Below are positions 45,618 to 56,579 of a DNA stretch of 64,000 bases, piece after piece. The DNA lies in assembly GCA_034509735.1 (NCBI GenBank), contig JACGWO010000005.1:25600383-25664382 (forward strand), given 5' to 3'. The first letter of the stretch is position 1, and every line of letters starts with the position of its first letter. The notes beneath the pieces are model-generated. The model did no database searches. It was not told the DNA's origin and saw only the letters and a program-made list of their open reading frames with translations. Made by a program: the position numbers and the translations under genes. This DNA is from Sesamum alatum (lineage: Eukaryota; Streptophyta; Magnoliopsida; Lamiales; Pedaliaceae).

Positions 45618-47781
45618 ATATATATATGTAATATGTATATATATATAATTATATATATGTAAATTTATATTTTCGTAGAAAGTAAGTAAAAATATTTTAA
45701 TTTTTTTAAAAATCTAAAATTTACAATTTTATTAATTTTAATAAATTTTTCCTCCAAAATTGACTTGACCATTAGTTTTAACAGTCAACATAACGGAGGG
45801 TACTCAGGTGGATAAAAAAATGAAAACTTTGGGTACCAAGTTTGATGACTTGGAAACATGGGGTACCAAAGGTGAAAAGGAGGTATAGTAGGACTATCGA
45901 AAGTGAAATATCCCTTTTATTACAATCAGTCATGAGTCTCTCTCCCTCAGTCACCTATGCTACTTATTGGGCGATGGGATAGCTCTCTTAAGTGGTCCTT
46001 TACCAAACCCCATCTATCATCCGCAGATCCTGTCACCTGGAGTGGTAATTTTTTTAATGATGTGCTTCTTCGATACGAGTATGATTTTAAGATGATTATG
46101 ACGGAAGAGAATTTCTCTCTGGTTGGCCTGTCTGCATCTCGCTTTGATCTTGATCCTTCCCATCTTGGTACACTATTGTCTTGTATACACGTACTTACAC
46201 GTGTATTCTCAATAATACCTTTGTTGTGCTCATATGCTTGATTTCATGTTCAGCTAGAAGCTTCATGTCTTCGTACACTGTTTGTATGGACAACTTGTTT
46301 TGGTCGAGGAGGGGTTCAAGCACCCCTTCTACTCCAATTCCCGTACCTTGTGGTGCATCTCAAAACCCAGTTCTCCGACCCCTTCCCAAGACCTCTGCAC
46401 AATCTCAAGGTCCTCCAAGCTGAACTCAAAGGGCTACTCCACTTGCCTCTTCTGATTCCAAGTCTACTCCAACGGCCTGCGCTCCAATCCCTTTAGACGG
46501 GTCTGAGGATAGCTAAGGAAATTTGCTGCTACCTCTACTCTGAAAAGGAGGAGATTGCTAATTTCAGTCGACTCAGCTGAGGATGACAAAATATTCCAAG
46601 TTAAGGTCTTAACGAAGCTCCGACAGCAAAGGTCTATAAAGGTAAAGGAAAAATAGACGAAGTGACTGCCACCGAAAACGGATTTCCCTCAACTCCAGCT
46701 TCTCAAAGCTGTACTTCTAGGAGAGAAGTGGGGAGGTATGAAGAGACTTTAAGGGGGATGGGGGAGAAATGGGCTCAATCTCGGAGCTCCGGTATGGAGC
46801 CCTTGGGTTCTAGCCCTGTGCTTCAGCCGCATTGGCAGGTTTCCAAAAACTGCTTAGTTCTGGGCTCTGGTATTGAAGGCCCTTCACTGGAACTATATAA
46901 GGGCATTATCCTACCTTCAGATCAAGAGAAACTGTTGGATTGTCCTTTGCCCGAGATAGAGGCTTATGCTGCCAACCACATGACATGGCTACACATTATC
47001 TTGTGTGAGCTTCTTGTTTTCTATATCACACGTACTCCTTCCTAAGTTTGCTTTTCTTTGATAGTTAGCACAGTTGATTCATGAGTTGGCTCTCTGAGCC
47101 GCAAGGTTGACCGCAATGTCTGAGGTTTCGGAGGATCGGGCAAGGACTGCTTCCTTAAAACGATGACAACTACTAGACAATAACAACGCCTTCCATGTTG
47201 AGACCCAAGGACTTCTCAAAATCGCTGTTGCCGAGAAAAAGGAGCTCGAGGAAGAAAAGGCTCAGGTTCTCAAAGACTTCGAGAAATCTCGGAATGATTA
47301 TCGCGACTTCTTAAGTACACGCACCCGCGACACGAGAGTAGCTCAGCAGGCCAACATGGAGCAAGGGATCAAAGCCTTTTACTTAACTGAGAATTGCCAG
47401 CTTTTAGTGAAGCACACCCATCTAGAGGGAGCTTAGGCATTTAAGGAGTCTCAAGTTTTTGATTCTATTGTTGACTTGAAGGTCTTTAAGGAGCTAGTAA
47501 GCACATGGAACAAATTCCTTCACAAGATTCATCATCTCAAGGGTTTTACGGAGGGTTTTGATGTGTCACACTTGGACTTGGGCAAGAATAAATGTTTGAG
47601 CCTTATGATAGCGAAGATAAGGTCGTCGATGTACCTATTGACAATGAGTTTTACCCACTTCTCCCGAAAAAGGCTATGGACCCCTTCATTATGGCTGCTC
47701 ATTTCTTCCCATCTAGCGAGCTCGATGTTCCTGGTTTCCTTTCAAAAGCGGAGGAGCCCTAGTCTCAGCCCATTAGTCTAG

Positions 47782-48300
47782 GTGATGATTTTGTGCCTTC
47801 TAAGATAAAGATAATGCTCCCGAGAATGTTCAAGAAGATGTTCCCTCTTCCTAAAGTTGATTTCATGCTACTGTTTATGTTAGGCATGTGTGCCTTGAGA
47901 CAATTTAAATAATTTTTATTGCATGTCTGTGCCCTTGAATCCTTTAATGTTTTAGGTGGGCCTGAGTTCGCTTGGATAATTTTCTGTTGATATTCGTTGT
48001 TTTGTTGGGCCCGAGTGCCTTGAATGATATTTATGATGCTATTATGGGCTTGTATGCCCTTTGCGTAACTTGATGTTATCTTGCTCGCTGCTAGATATCG
48101 TTCTTGATATTTTTGCTGCATTTAGTTAATGCATAAGTGCTTACCTAGGCTCTGTTAGACTACAGCCTTCTAGGAAAGCTTAGTAATTTTGGGGTTTTTC
48201 CATGAGCTTTACTCCCCCCAAAAATTTGAGTCCAAATACCTTGATTTTCAGGGGCATAGAACTAGATTTTTAGCATTGTGGTTCTGTTCTATCCTGCTCT
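47782..48300. other. Gypsy 3 spacer, no gene
   Basis: Untranslated DNA after the antisense gene, with a loose repeat of GGGC(T/C)(T/C)G(A/T)(G/A)TGCC near 47958-48060. Nothing else seen. Confidence 0.4.
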
Positions 48301-48830
48301 TTAATCGACTGTGGAGTCTTTCTCAGACTTCCTTTTAGTAGTCCTACTACAATTCTTGGGCTTTAATGTCTTCTTGTATGCTCATTGTATATTTCAATGT
48401 TCCAGCACCAAGGTCTCTGCCTTTCTCAAAACACTTTGATGTTTGAGTCATCTTTCACAAGCAATTTTTCTTTATTTAAAGCTGGCATGTCTTTTTCAGA
48501 CGTCATCTTTCTCAGATACCTTGAATCTAAAGATCTATGTCTACCAATGTCTTTCTCAGATACCTTGGAACTTAAGTTATTTTCCAGACAAATTGAGTTT
48601 GTAACGTCTTTTCTAGACAATGTCTTTCTCAAACACTATCAATTTAAAGATCTTTTTCAGATAGTGTCTTTTTTTCGGATACTTTAAGTTTGTAACGTTT
48701 TTTCCAGATAGTGTCTTCCTCAAAACTTTCAATTCTAGAAGCCTTTTTCAGGCACTTTAAGTCTAACGTCTTTTCCAAACAATGTCTTTCTTAGACACTT
48801 TCAATTTAAAGCTCTTTTCTAGACCTACAT
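48300..48830. repeat. Degenerate tandem repeat with GTCTTTCTCAGA core
   Basis: At least ten copies of GTCTTT(C/T)(T/C)(C/T)(A/G)GA(C/T)A, alternating with A(C/T)TTTNAATTTAAAG-like phrases at irregular 20-45-bp spacing. It lies between the antisense gene and pol of Gypsy 3, where Tat elements often carry tandem repeats. Confidence 0.7.
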
Positions 48831-48873
48831 CATTCTTGCAAAAAATCGTAGATAAAAGGATATTCTTCATTCC

Positions 48874-50030
48874 TTAAGACTGTTTACAGCTTTTCAATGG
48901 ATACAGTTTGTCACGGATGAAACCGCCCAGGATTATGAGCGTTCTGGTCGCGGAAGTTCTCTTCTTGATAAATCTTACAAGCAATATGCTCCATTTTTCG
49001 CCAGTTCCACCACCTTGAAGGGACCTCCCAATCATGTCCAATTTTCCAACATTCTTGGAAGCTTCAAGTTGTTTCAACACTAGTCCCCCACTTGGAATGC
49101 TCTGGCTTTCACTTTTTTGTTATACATTTTCTCCATCTGCTTTTTGTACCTAAGTATCCAAACATATGCTCTTTCATTTTTTGCCAGTAATTGGATCAAA
49201 TTTCTTTCTACTTTTCATTTTTGCAGCGTCATACATTTCTACTCTGGCTGATTGTACCCCAATCTCTGCAGGTATTACTACTTCTGAACCATAGCCATAT
49301 AAGAAGGGGTTTCCCCCGTGGCTTCCTTAAGAGTGGTACGATAAGCCCACAATACTCCTAGTAACTCATCAGCCCAATTTCCCTTAAGCCTTTCAAACCA
49401 GGTCTTTAGATAACGTAAAAATGATTCTGTTCACTACTTCAACCTGCCCATTGGCTTGTGGATGTGCCACTGAGGTGAAGTTCTGCTGGATTCTCATTTC
49501 TTCACATAGATCGTGCACCTTTTTACCCTGAAATTGGGTTCCATTATCAAAAATCAGGATTCTCAAAATTTCAGAACGGCAATTATGTCCTTCCACAAGA
49601 ACTTCACTACCTTATTTTCACTTATCCTAGCGACAACTTCTGTCTCCACCCACTTGGTGAAGTGCTCAACTGCCATGATCACAAATTTTCTTTGCCCCGT
49701 TGCCAAAGGTAAAGGTCCCAGAATGCCAATTTCCTACTGATCGAAGGGGTACGCCATTTGAACACTAACCAACTCCCTGGGAGGAGCATGAGGGATGTTA
49801 GAATGAAATTGACAATTTTTTGCATCTCTTAGAGAATTCCAAGACGTCATTTACCAGTGTTGGCCAAAAGTATCCTTGACGTAGTATTTTTTTGTGCTAG
49901 AGCCTTTCCTCTCGGTGGTTTTCATAGCTGCCCTCGTGTATTTCTCTGATCACATAGATAGCTTCACTCGGGTTCAAACACCATAAAAATATTCCTAAGT
50001 ATGATATTTGTACAATTCACCTTCTTTTAT
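48874..50030 (-). pseudogene. Gypsy 3 integrase
   Basis: The core reads ILIFDNGTQFQGKKVHDLCE and AHPQANGQVEVVNRII (49393-49596), giving the second Asp and the catalytic Glu. The first Asp region (MDI.GPLPLATGQRKF-like) lies near 49680-49740. A degenerate C-terminal module (ASKNVGKLDMIG..LQGG) is at 49000-49080. The N-terminal zinc region near 49830-49990 is badly decayed. Many stops. Confidence 0.8.
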
Positions 50031-50239
50031 CACAAATCTCGATGATCGAATTCGCATCTTCTGATTATGATTTTTATCCTCAGATCTTCCCCCCCTAGAG
50101 AAATTTGATCATTGTTTCTTTTCGTTCACTGCCAGAGACCTGGATATTGAACAGATAGGGATCTTTTCCAAATCCTTCCTCCAGAAGGTCTCCAGTCGTT
50201 CTAGACATTTGAAGTCTTTTTTAGACTCTTCTATTTTTT

Positions 50240-51060
50240 TATTTTTTATATACCAATAAGGTAATTTTCTAGGATTTTTATCCCTGAAGTTGCGCTTGCA
50301 AACTTAGAGAGGGCATCAGCCCATTCATTTGATTCTCTAGGTAATTGATGTAATTTAAAATTTATAAAATTTAGTTGAAGTTCCGTACCATTTCGAGGTA
50401 TTTGATCATGCTTGCTTCTTTTGCTCCATAGGTTCCACGGAACTATTGGACCACCAATTGGGACTTTGTGTGTGTTATCAAATATTTTGCTCCCAGCTGA
50501 ACGACTAGCCCCATCCCCCCGAGGAGTGCTTCATACTCTACTTTGTTGTTCATTATTGTGAAGTTAAGTTTCATGACAACTTCTGACTCCACTGCTTGAG
50601 ATGAAGTTGATGATCCATCCACCTGGAGGAGCTATTTCCCTTTACTCATTTCTTCATTTTGGCTATTTATTCAACCAAGAATCTACGAGTACTTATGCCT
50701 TGATTGTTGTCCTCGATTGGAACTTAATGTGGTATTCACCCAATTCAACTACCCATTTCACCAATCTCCCTGAAGCGTCTGGTTTTGAGAGCACTTGTTT
50801 TAGGGGTTGTTTAGTTAGTACAATGACAACATGAGACTAGAAGTAAGGTCTCAATTTCCTTGTTGTGATCATAAGTTCTACATAATACTTCTCAATCATC
50901 ATACAATTTTGTTCTGCACCTTGCCGCATACGTCTCACATAGTAAACTGGTCGTTGTTCATGATCCAGGCATCTTATTAATACGGAGCTTACAGCTGACT
51001 CAGAAATAACCAAGTACAAGTAAAGGGGTTCCCGTCTATTGGTTTTGCCTACAGGGAAGG
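50240..51060 (-). pseudogene. Gypsy 3 RNase H region
   Basis: YLVISESAVSSVLIRCLDHE followed by QRPVYYVRRM and EKYYVELMITTRKLRPYF (50837-51019) is the retroviral-like RNase H of Gypsy elements. Further remnants (NNEAEYEALL-like near 50530-50560) match the second, archaeal-type RNase H of Tat elements. Only short frames are open. Confidence 0.75.
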
Positions 51061-51215
51061 GGAAGACAAATATTTCTTTAAATTATTAAAGGCTCTCTCG
51101 CATTCCTCAAACCACTCAAAGGTCTTCAGATTATGCAAAATCTTAAAGTAAGGTAAACCTTCATCTGCACCATAAAAATAAACCTAATAAGTGATTCCAT
51201 ACATCTAGCCAACCT

Positions 51216-51902
51216 CTAAATTTCCTTGGCCGACCTTGCCATAGGCATTTCTAGGTTAGCTTCAATTCCCCTCTTCGTGACCAAATATACCAAAAACTTT
51301 CCACTACGGACCCCAAACGTGCATTTCAAGGGATTCAACTTCATCTTGTACTTCCTCATGACTTTGAATGACTCATCTAGATGAGTCAAGTGTTCAGATT
51401 TTTTCAAACTCTTGACTATCATATCGTCCACATAAATTTCCATGGACTTGCTAATCTGCTCCTTGAACATTCGGTTCACAAGCCTCTGGTAGGTGGCCCC
51501 AGTATTCTTAAGACCAAAGGGCATTACCACATAACAGTAGATCCCATTATCTATGATGAAAGATGTTTTGATGCACTCCTCTTCCGCCATAAAAATTTGA
51601 TGGTACCCTTGAAAATTGTCCATCATGCTCAATAAAGCACATCCTACTATGGAGTCTACCAGTTGATCAATCCTAGGTAGGGGGGACGGATCCCTTGGGC
51701 ATGCATTGTTAAGGTCTATAAAATCGGTGCACATTCTCCATTTTCCCCCTACTTTCGACACCACAAACATATTAACCAACCATTCGATATACTGAAATTC
51801 TGTGACATATCCTCCTGCTAGTAGTTTGTTCACTTGATTTTCATGATTTGGATTCCCTCTGGCCCAAAGTTTTTCTTCTTTTGTTCGGGACCGTTTTTGC
51901 AT
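51216..51902 (-). pseudogene. Gypsy 3 reverse transcriptase
   Basis: A 228-codon continuous frame: NQVNKLLAGGYVTEFQYIEW, GGKWRMCTDFIDLNNACPRD, LPRIDQLVDSIVG, LLSMMDNFQGYHQI, YVVMPFGLKNTGATYQRLVN, then YVDDMIVKSL and LNPLKCTFGV. Both YxDD aspartates are present, unlike Gypsy 2. The D in SMMDNFQGY is the first catalytic residue. It is the best preserved part of the element. Confidence 0.92.
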
Positions 51903-51962
51903 TCAGATCAACATTCAGACAATGCTCGATGATGTTTGGGCTGATTCCTTTAAAATCAGACG

Positions 51963-53806
51963 CTATCCAAACATATCAACATTCTCCCGCAAGAAATCTA
52001 TCAACATCAATTCCATTTCTGACAGGAGCTGACTCCCAATTCTTGTCACTTTTTCAGGGTCGCCTAAAATGAGCACAACAGTTTTGTGCTCTGAGGTCTC
52101 TATCCTTTCTACCTTTTTCTTGTTTTCTTTGTGCCCAAACTCACAATCAACTTCTATTCTTTCATTCTTTCCACAAACTTCTCTGGTTTTTGTCACCCCA
52201 ACTTTTACCGTGGTGTGATAACATTCTCTGACTACCTTTTGGTCGTATTTCACCTCCCTTACACCATTCTTAGTAGGGAATTTCACCTTTAAATATGTTG
52301 ACACTATAGCTTGACACTGGTTTAGGGTAGGGCGCCTCAGAATCATGTTATATACGAAAGGCATGTCAACAACCAAGTATCTAATCATCACAGTTCGTTG
52401 ACATGGATCTATCCGATGGATGATGGTAAACCTACTATTCCTAGCGGGGTAAGGGATCCTCCTCCAAAACCAATCAAAGGTATATTTACCCTCTTAACAT
52501 ATTCAACATGCAAATCCATTCTTTCCAGCACACAAGAACATCATGTTGGCGGAACTCCCGTTGCCCACCAATACCTTTTATACTGTGAAATTCGCCACAT
52601 CCATGGTGATGATCACTAGGTCATCATGGGAAAAGGTGAGATCCTCAATGTTTTTATCACCAAAAACTATGCCTCCAGAATCAATTTTTATGGATAACAT
52701 GTTGAAGTTGGGCCTGGTTGCATAAGAGTTATGCCCAGCTTTGGCATACCTTCTCCTTTGACTGGCGAAATCTCCACACACGGCCCCCCAAACGATTGTA
52801 TTTATAACACCTCTTCTAAGGTGATTGTCCTCAGCCTAAGGTCTCTACCTAGGTAGGCTTTTCCTTGCACGATCGAGATACCTTCGTCGGGTGTTCAAGA
52901 CCTTCGGCTGTCTCTACGAGGGTTGCACTCTTCACGCCTACCTTCTTGTTTGGCCTCAGTTTTAGCTATGAATTCCTTAAGATATCCTTGCCTCAACCTC
53001 TCAATTTCATCTTTAAGCTGGAAGCAATCTTCCCTATCATGACTTTTGTCCTTATGAAACTCGCAATAAAGCCTAGAATTCTTCTTAGATGGTGTGGGTT
53101 GCATTTTTGGTGGCCACTGCAACAGCTTGCTCTCAATATGCGTCAACATCTTAGCCCTCGGACCTTAAATGGAGGGTATTCATGGAATCTTTTGTATTTA
53201 AGTGCTGGGTCTTTTTTATACTTAGACTTTTGATTCTCTTTCCACTTCCACTTTCTTCCCTTTTTTTGATCGTCCTCTTTGTTAGGCTGTGCATTCCACT
53301 CGCTTTCTTTCAAAATATTCATCTCTTATTCTTGAATGTAGTATTTTGCAACCAAATGGAGTTCTTCAACACCGACGGGAGGATCTTTGGCTAAAGTGGA
53401 AGCCAGAGGTTGCTTTTCCAATCCATGAATCAGGATGAATGTTTTCATGTCCACTCATAGATCTGGTACGTCTAATACCTAAGTGTTGAATCTATCAATA
53501 AAACTTCTCAGAGTCTCATCGTCCTTTTGTCTGATGGTAAACAAATGCGTAAGACTTCTTCACCTTCTTCTTGCTAGCAAAATGATACAGGAACTTTCTT
53601 GCTAACTGGTCATAGTTCACAACAGTTGTGGTGGTTAAAGAACTGAACCATTCCTGGGTTTTCCTATACAACGTTGTGATGAAAATACAATAATAAAGAG
53701 CGTCTGACAGTCCATTTAACTGCATCACATTGTCAAAGGCTGTCAAGTGCTCTTTGGGGTCTTTATCACCATCATACTTTGGTAGATCATACTTTATCAA
53801 CATCAT
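51963..53806 (-). pseudogene. Gypsy 3 gag and protease
   Basis: The protease C-terminal part is MMIRYLVVDMPFVYNMILRR (52330-52391). The active-site region GNGSSANMMF-like lies near 52540. Upstream are IVFGDKNIEDLTFSHDDLVI (52620-52680) and a Cys/His stretch YCEFHKDKSHDREDCFQLKD (53000-53070). The gag domain is at 53516-53806 (LPKYDGDKDPKEHLTAFDNV). The protein would be the particle and maturation enzyme. Frameshifts and stops throughout; the start codon lies in decayed sequence right of 53806. Confidence 0.82.
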
Positions 53807-54224
53807 ACTCTGGACTTTGGCATTATCAACAATATCCTGAAACGGGCCTGAAGGCGGGGAGCCCTTACTGGGAAGTCCCTCTGGAGCACTCTCTACGGAG
53901 GTCTCCAGCTGAGTATCCTAATGTGCGCATGAAGGTATCCTGAGTATTTCATAAATATCCCAGGTCACTGTTCAATGATAAATTCTTCCAGTCAAAATAA
54001 TTCTTATTTTCTGAGTTATGTATGAGGGACAAATTGCTATAAAAACAAAAAGTAAAGCACCAAAAAAAATTTCTATATTTGTTTTATAGGGGTAATATGA
54101 AAAAATTATCTAATGGAAGGACTAATTTGGAATGAGTTGGAAAGATAGGAATTGTTTTGAAGTTGAAATAAAATGTTGGGGACTAAAATTAATTTTACCC
54201 CATATTCAAAATTACAATGCACTA
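53807..54224. other. Gypsy 3 flank and a TIR-like fragment
   Basis: 53807-53990 continues the Gypsy 3 leader. 53990-54203, read on the minus strand, starts GGGGTAAAATTAATTTTAGT and resembles the terminal part of yet another MULE-type element; no matching second end was found. Confidence 0.35.
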
Positions 54225-54656
54225 CCAGAATATATGGTAAAATGCAATTGCCCCCCTGTATTTTCAGAAATATTTTGAAAAAACTCCTGTGAAAAATAAA
54301 ACACTAAAAAACCCCCTGTGATTCTCAAAATATAGCAAACACCCCCTCCATACCATAAGCGCACCACACGCGTTGTTTGTTAAATTTTTTTAATTTTATA
54401 ATTACAAAATCACAATTCTACCCTTATTGATATACCATTAGATCTCATCTCAAATGAATGAATGGTTCAGATATTGTCAATACTATTTAAATTTATGAAT
54501 ATATTTTAAAACTATATATTTTATATATTTAAATATAATTTATACATCTTTAATTATAAACATATATTTATATACAAAAATATATTATATGTAATGTATG
54601 TATCGTGTGCCTGTAAGGGTAAAAAAGCGAAAACGAAGGGTAAAGACAAGATATAT

Positions 54657-54660
<4 letters not shown>

Positions 54661-54693
<33 letters not shown>

Positions 54694-55030
54694 GGCCGGT
54701 GCCGGCGCCACGAAGGGACGGGGCAGGTAGTGAAATGAAGGGAGGAGGTGGAGAGAAAAATGGATGGGCGCAAATGGGAAGGAGACACATACGCGACAAG
54801 CAGAGGCGCGAATGCAGGCGCTTGGGGGGGAGGGGGTGGAGGTGGACGCGAACGGCGGCGGTCGGTGGCAGTGGACGCGAACGGGTGGCAGGCGGAGGGA
54901 GCGGAGGAGGGGTTGCGCGGGCGAGGGAAGGAGGGGCGTGGAGGAGGCGATGGGGAGGAGGACGATGGCGGCGGCAAGAAGGCGGCAATGAGGAGGCGAC
55001 GGCGGCGGGTAGGTGGGTGGAAAGGTGAAA
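54661..55030. other. GC-rich core of the outer MULE with (GA)n
   Basis: (GA)n at 54659-54690, followed by about 340 bp of G-rich DNA (GGAGGAGGGG, GGCGGCGGC runs). Several frames are open on both strands and give Arg/Gly or Pro/Ser-rich peptides, which is an effect of composition. It may be captured host DNA; no family is recognisable. Confidence 0.55.
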
Positions 55031-55365
55031 ATTTGAAAACTCTAATTTCTAAAATATATTTTTAAATTAATATTAATATTAATATTTTATCTATATTAAA
55101 TATATAGTAATATGATAAATATTAGTAGTTGAATCTAGGCCATTAATTTAAGGGGAAAATATTAGTTTAGTCCGTTAACTTTACCATCTATTAATTTTAG
55201 TCCTTTAAGTTTCTCTGTTTTAATTTTAGTCCTGTAACTTTCAAAAATGAGTAATTTTAGTCCTCTGGCAGTATTTCGGACATATTTACCCTTTTTGCAA
55301 CTTTTCTTGAACAATTTAGTCCAAATTGTGTTCCTTTAATAAATTTAACCCTTGCTCAAACCAAA

Positions 55366-55378
55366 TGGTATCAGAGCC
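55366..55378 (+). other. Pararetrovirus tRNA-Met primer-binding site
   Basis: TGGTATCAGAGCC, complementary to the 3' end of plant initiator tRNA-Met. It marks the minus-strand start, and the viral copy begins about 25 nt upstream. Confidence 0.85.
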
Positions 55379-55386
55379 TAGGTTTA

Positions 55387-56516
55387 TTGAAGAAATGTTT
55401 GTTTATATTACATATTGATATTTTATCCCTAACGGAGGAGATCTTTAAAAGCATGGAACCGAACGAAAGTTCAAGTTACACTGAAAACAGTGAGTATTTT
55501 CAGATTCTGAAAATACAGAAAATAGAATTTCTTATGGAAATTTTTAGAAATATCACCAACAGTCCGAGGTTGGTCGATGCGTCATTTCTTCCAAAAGAAG
55601 AAAGAGAGGAATGGCATAGACATCCCCATGTTCGAGAACGTTATCGGGAAATGCAGTAAGACGTCTACAGGGAGCTGAGATCCATGGAAGAATCCCAGCC
55701 AGGAGATCCGGAACAGGTAGATTCCTGAAAAAATACAGTTCTAAAAATAATGATTAAAGGAACTGATTGGAAGGAACTCGAACCGGATACCTCGAAGTAC
55801 TCTCAGGACCTTAGAGAGGTACAAAAGACAGTTCAAGACTATGGACATAGGCTAATCCATATACCTATGAAAATAGACCTCTTGAACCAAAAGATGGATG
55901 AGATCTTAAAAATCCTACCAGATCTACAGAAGGATCTCACAGATCTGAAGATTGAGGTTACAGATCTGAGAAGAAATCAAAGGAATACCCCTGAGACATC
56001 TAGATCTCATCAGGAACGCATCAGGGACGCCCTTGGACCAGTATCTTTCCTACATCAGAAAGGAAAGGCGAAGGAGATCTCGAAGCCAAAGACACAAGAG
56101 GAACAAATCATCGAGATCATCAAATCCATAAAATAATGGAGATATCTAGAGTGGATCTATCGGATCTACAGAGAACAGGACCAACAAGGGTTTCATCCCA
56201 AGGATCTAGACGATCAGAGGCAAAATCACAGGACGAACCCCTACACGAAGAACTTTCAGACGAGCCCATACCGAGCTAATGAAAGTTTTAAGGATTGCAA
56301 CTGCTGGACGTGCGGAGCAAAAGGACATATCTCCCCAGATTGCCCGCAGAAACGTGGTGAATTACGCCAGTTTGCAGCCACAAACAACATCCTAGATGCA
56401 GTCTACAATGGTGATTTGGTACCAATCTACCAATTCGAAGATCTTCCCTCAGATGAAAGCATCTACGAGGAAGAAATAGAAAGTGATTCGGATGGATCTT
56501 CAACCGAATCAGAGTA
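55387..56516 (+). pseudogene. Pararetrovirus coat-protein region, truncated
   Basis: Three short frames. The first (55387-55659) is polar without a known domain. The second (55750-56136) has heptad-like leucines over its middle (KMDEILKILPDLQKDL), so is probably coiled-coil, and may be the virion-associated or N-terminal capsid part. The third (56139-56516, no ATG) carries the zinc knuckle CWTCGAKGHISPDC at 56302-56343 and an acidic tail, as at the C-terminus of caulimovirid coat proteins. Stops lie at 55657 and 56134. The roughly 300-residue capsid core expected before the knuckle is missing, so particles could not be made from this copy. Confidence 0.65.
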
Positions 56517-56579
56517 ATTACAACGAAGGAGATAGGCTCCAAACCTCAGATAGCCTATCAGGATTCTTTTCAAAGTTGA

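Larger units (their letters stand above)
44560..45914. mobile_element. Mutator-like (MULE) element with captured sequence
   Basis: Ends GGGATAATTTCAC and GTGAAATATCCC with terminal inverted repeats that match over about 155 bp (GTACC-rich, ...CCACCTGAGTACCC...). They are flanked by a perfect 9-bp duplication TTTTATTAC (44551-44559 and 45915-45923), the length expected of MULEs. The arms continue on the inner side (45181-45300 versus 45618-45735) and are interrupted on the left by a 450-bp segment with a GRF zinc-finger fragment. The centre is a GC-rich island. No transposase, so a Pack-MULE-like non-autonomous element. Confidence 0.9.
44215..47781 (+). pseudogene. Antisense gene of Gypsy element 3, split by a MULE
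   Basis: The left part (44215-44550, no ATG) reads DDVVRFVVFWKGQIKSN and later GRHFF. The right part resumes after the MULE with RWDSSLKWSFTKPHL and NFFNDVLLRYEYDFKMI (45970-46090). After a GT-AG intron (46168-46253) comes a Pro/Ser-rich stretch, then GPSLELYKGIILPSDQEKLL (46879-46940). A second likely intron (47005-47073) precedes a coiled-coil (EKKELEEEKAQVLKDFEKSR, 47230-47290) and ESQVFDSIVDLKVFKELVST. Domain order and intron positions resemble those of elements 1 and 2. Several frameshifts and stops. That the left part belongs to the same gene is inferred from removing the MULE and one target copy. Confidence 0.6.
44215..53990 (-). mobile_element. Tat-type Ty3/Gypsy element 3, decayed, LTRs not found
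   Basis: Same arrangement as Gypsy 2: an antisense gene on the plus strand (about 44215-47781, interrupted by a MULE), a repeat-rich spacer, then pol and gag on the minus strand (48874-53806). The reverse transcriptase is clearly related to that of Gypsy 2 but distinct, and it retains YVDD. No LTR pair could be recognised; the right end runs into a TIR-like fragment near 53990. End coordinates are approximate. Confidence 0.8.

Noticed and set aside
48300..48830. CRISPR-like appearance of a repeated 12-14-nt core
   Set aside because: Repeats are degenerate with irregular spacing, in a plant retrotransposon spacer; no cas genes.
54585..55065. Overlapping Pro/Ser/Arg-rich and Arg/Gly-rich open frames
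   Set aside because: They result from the GC-rich composition and (GA)n; open in many frames on both strands, with no domain.
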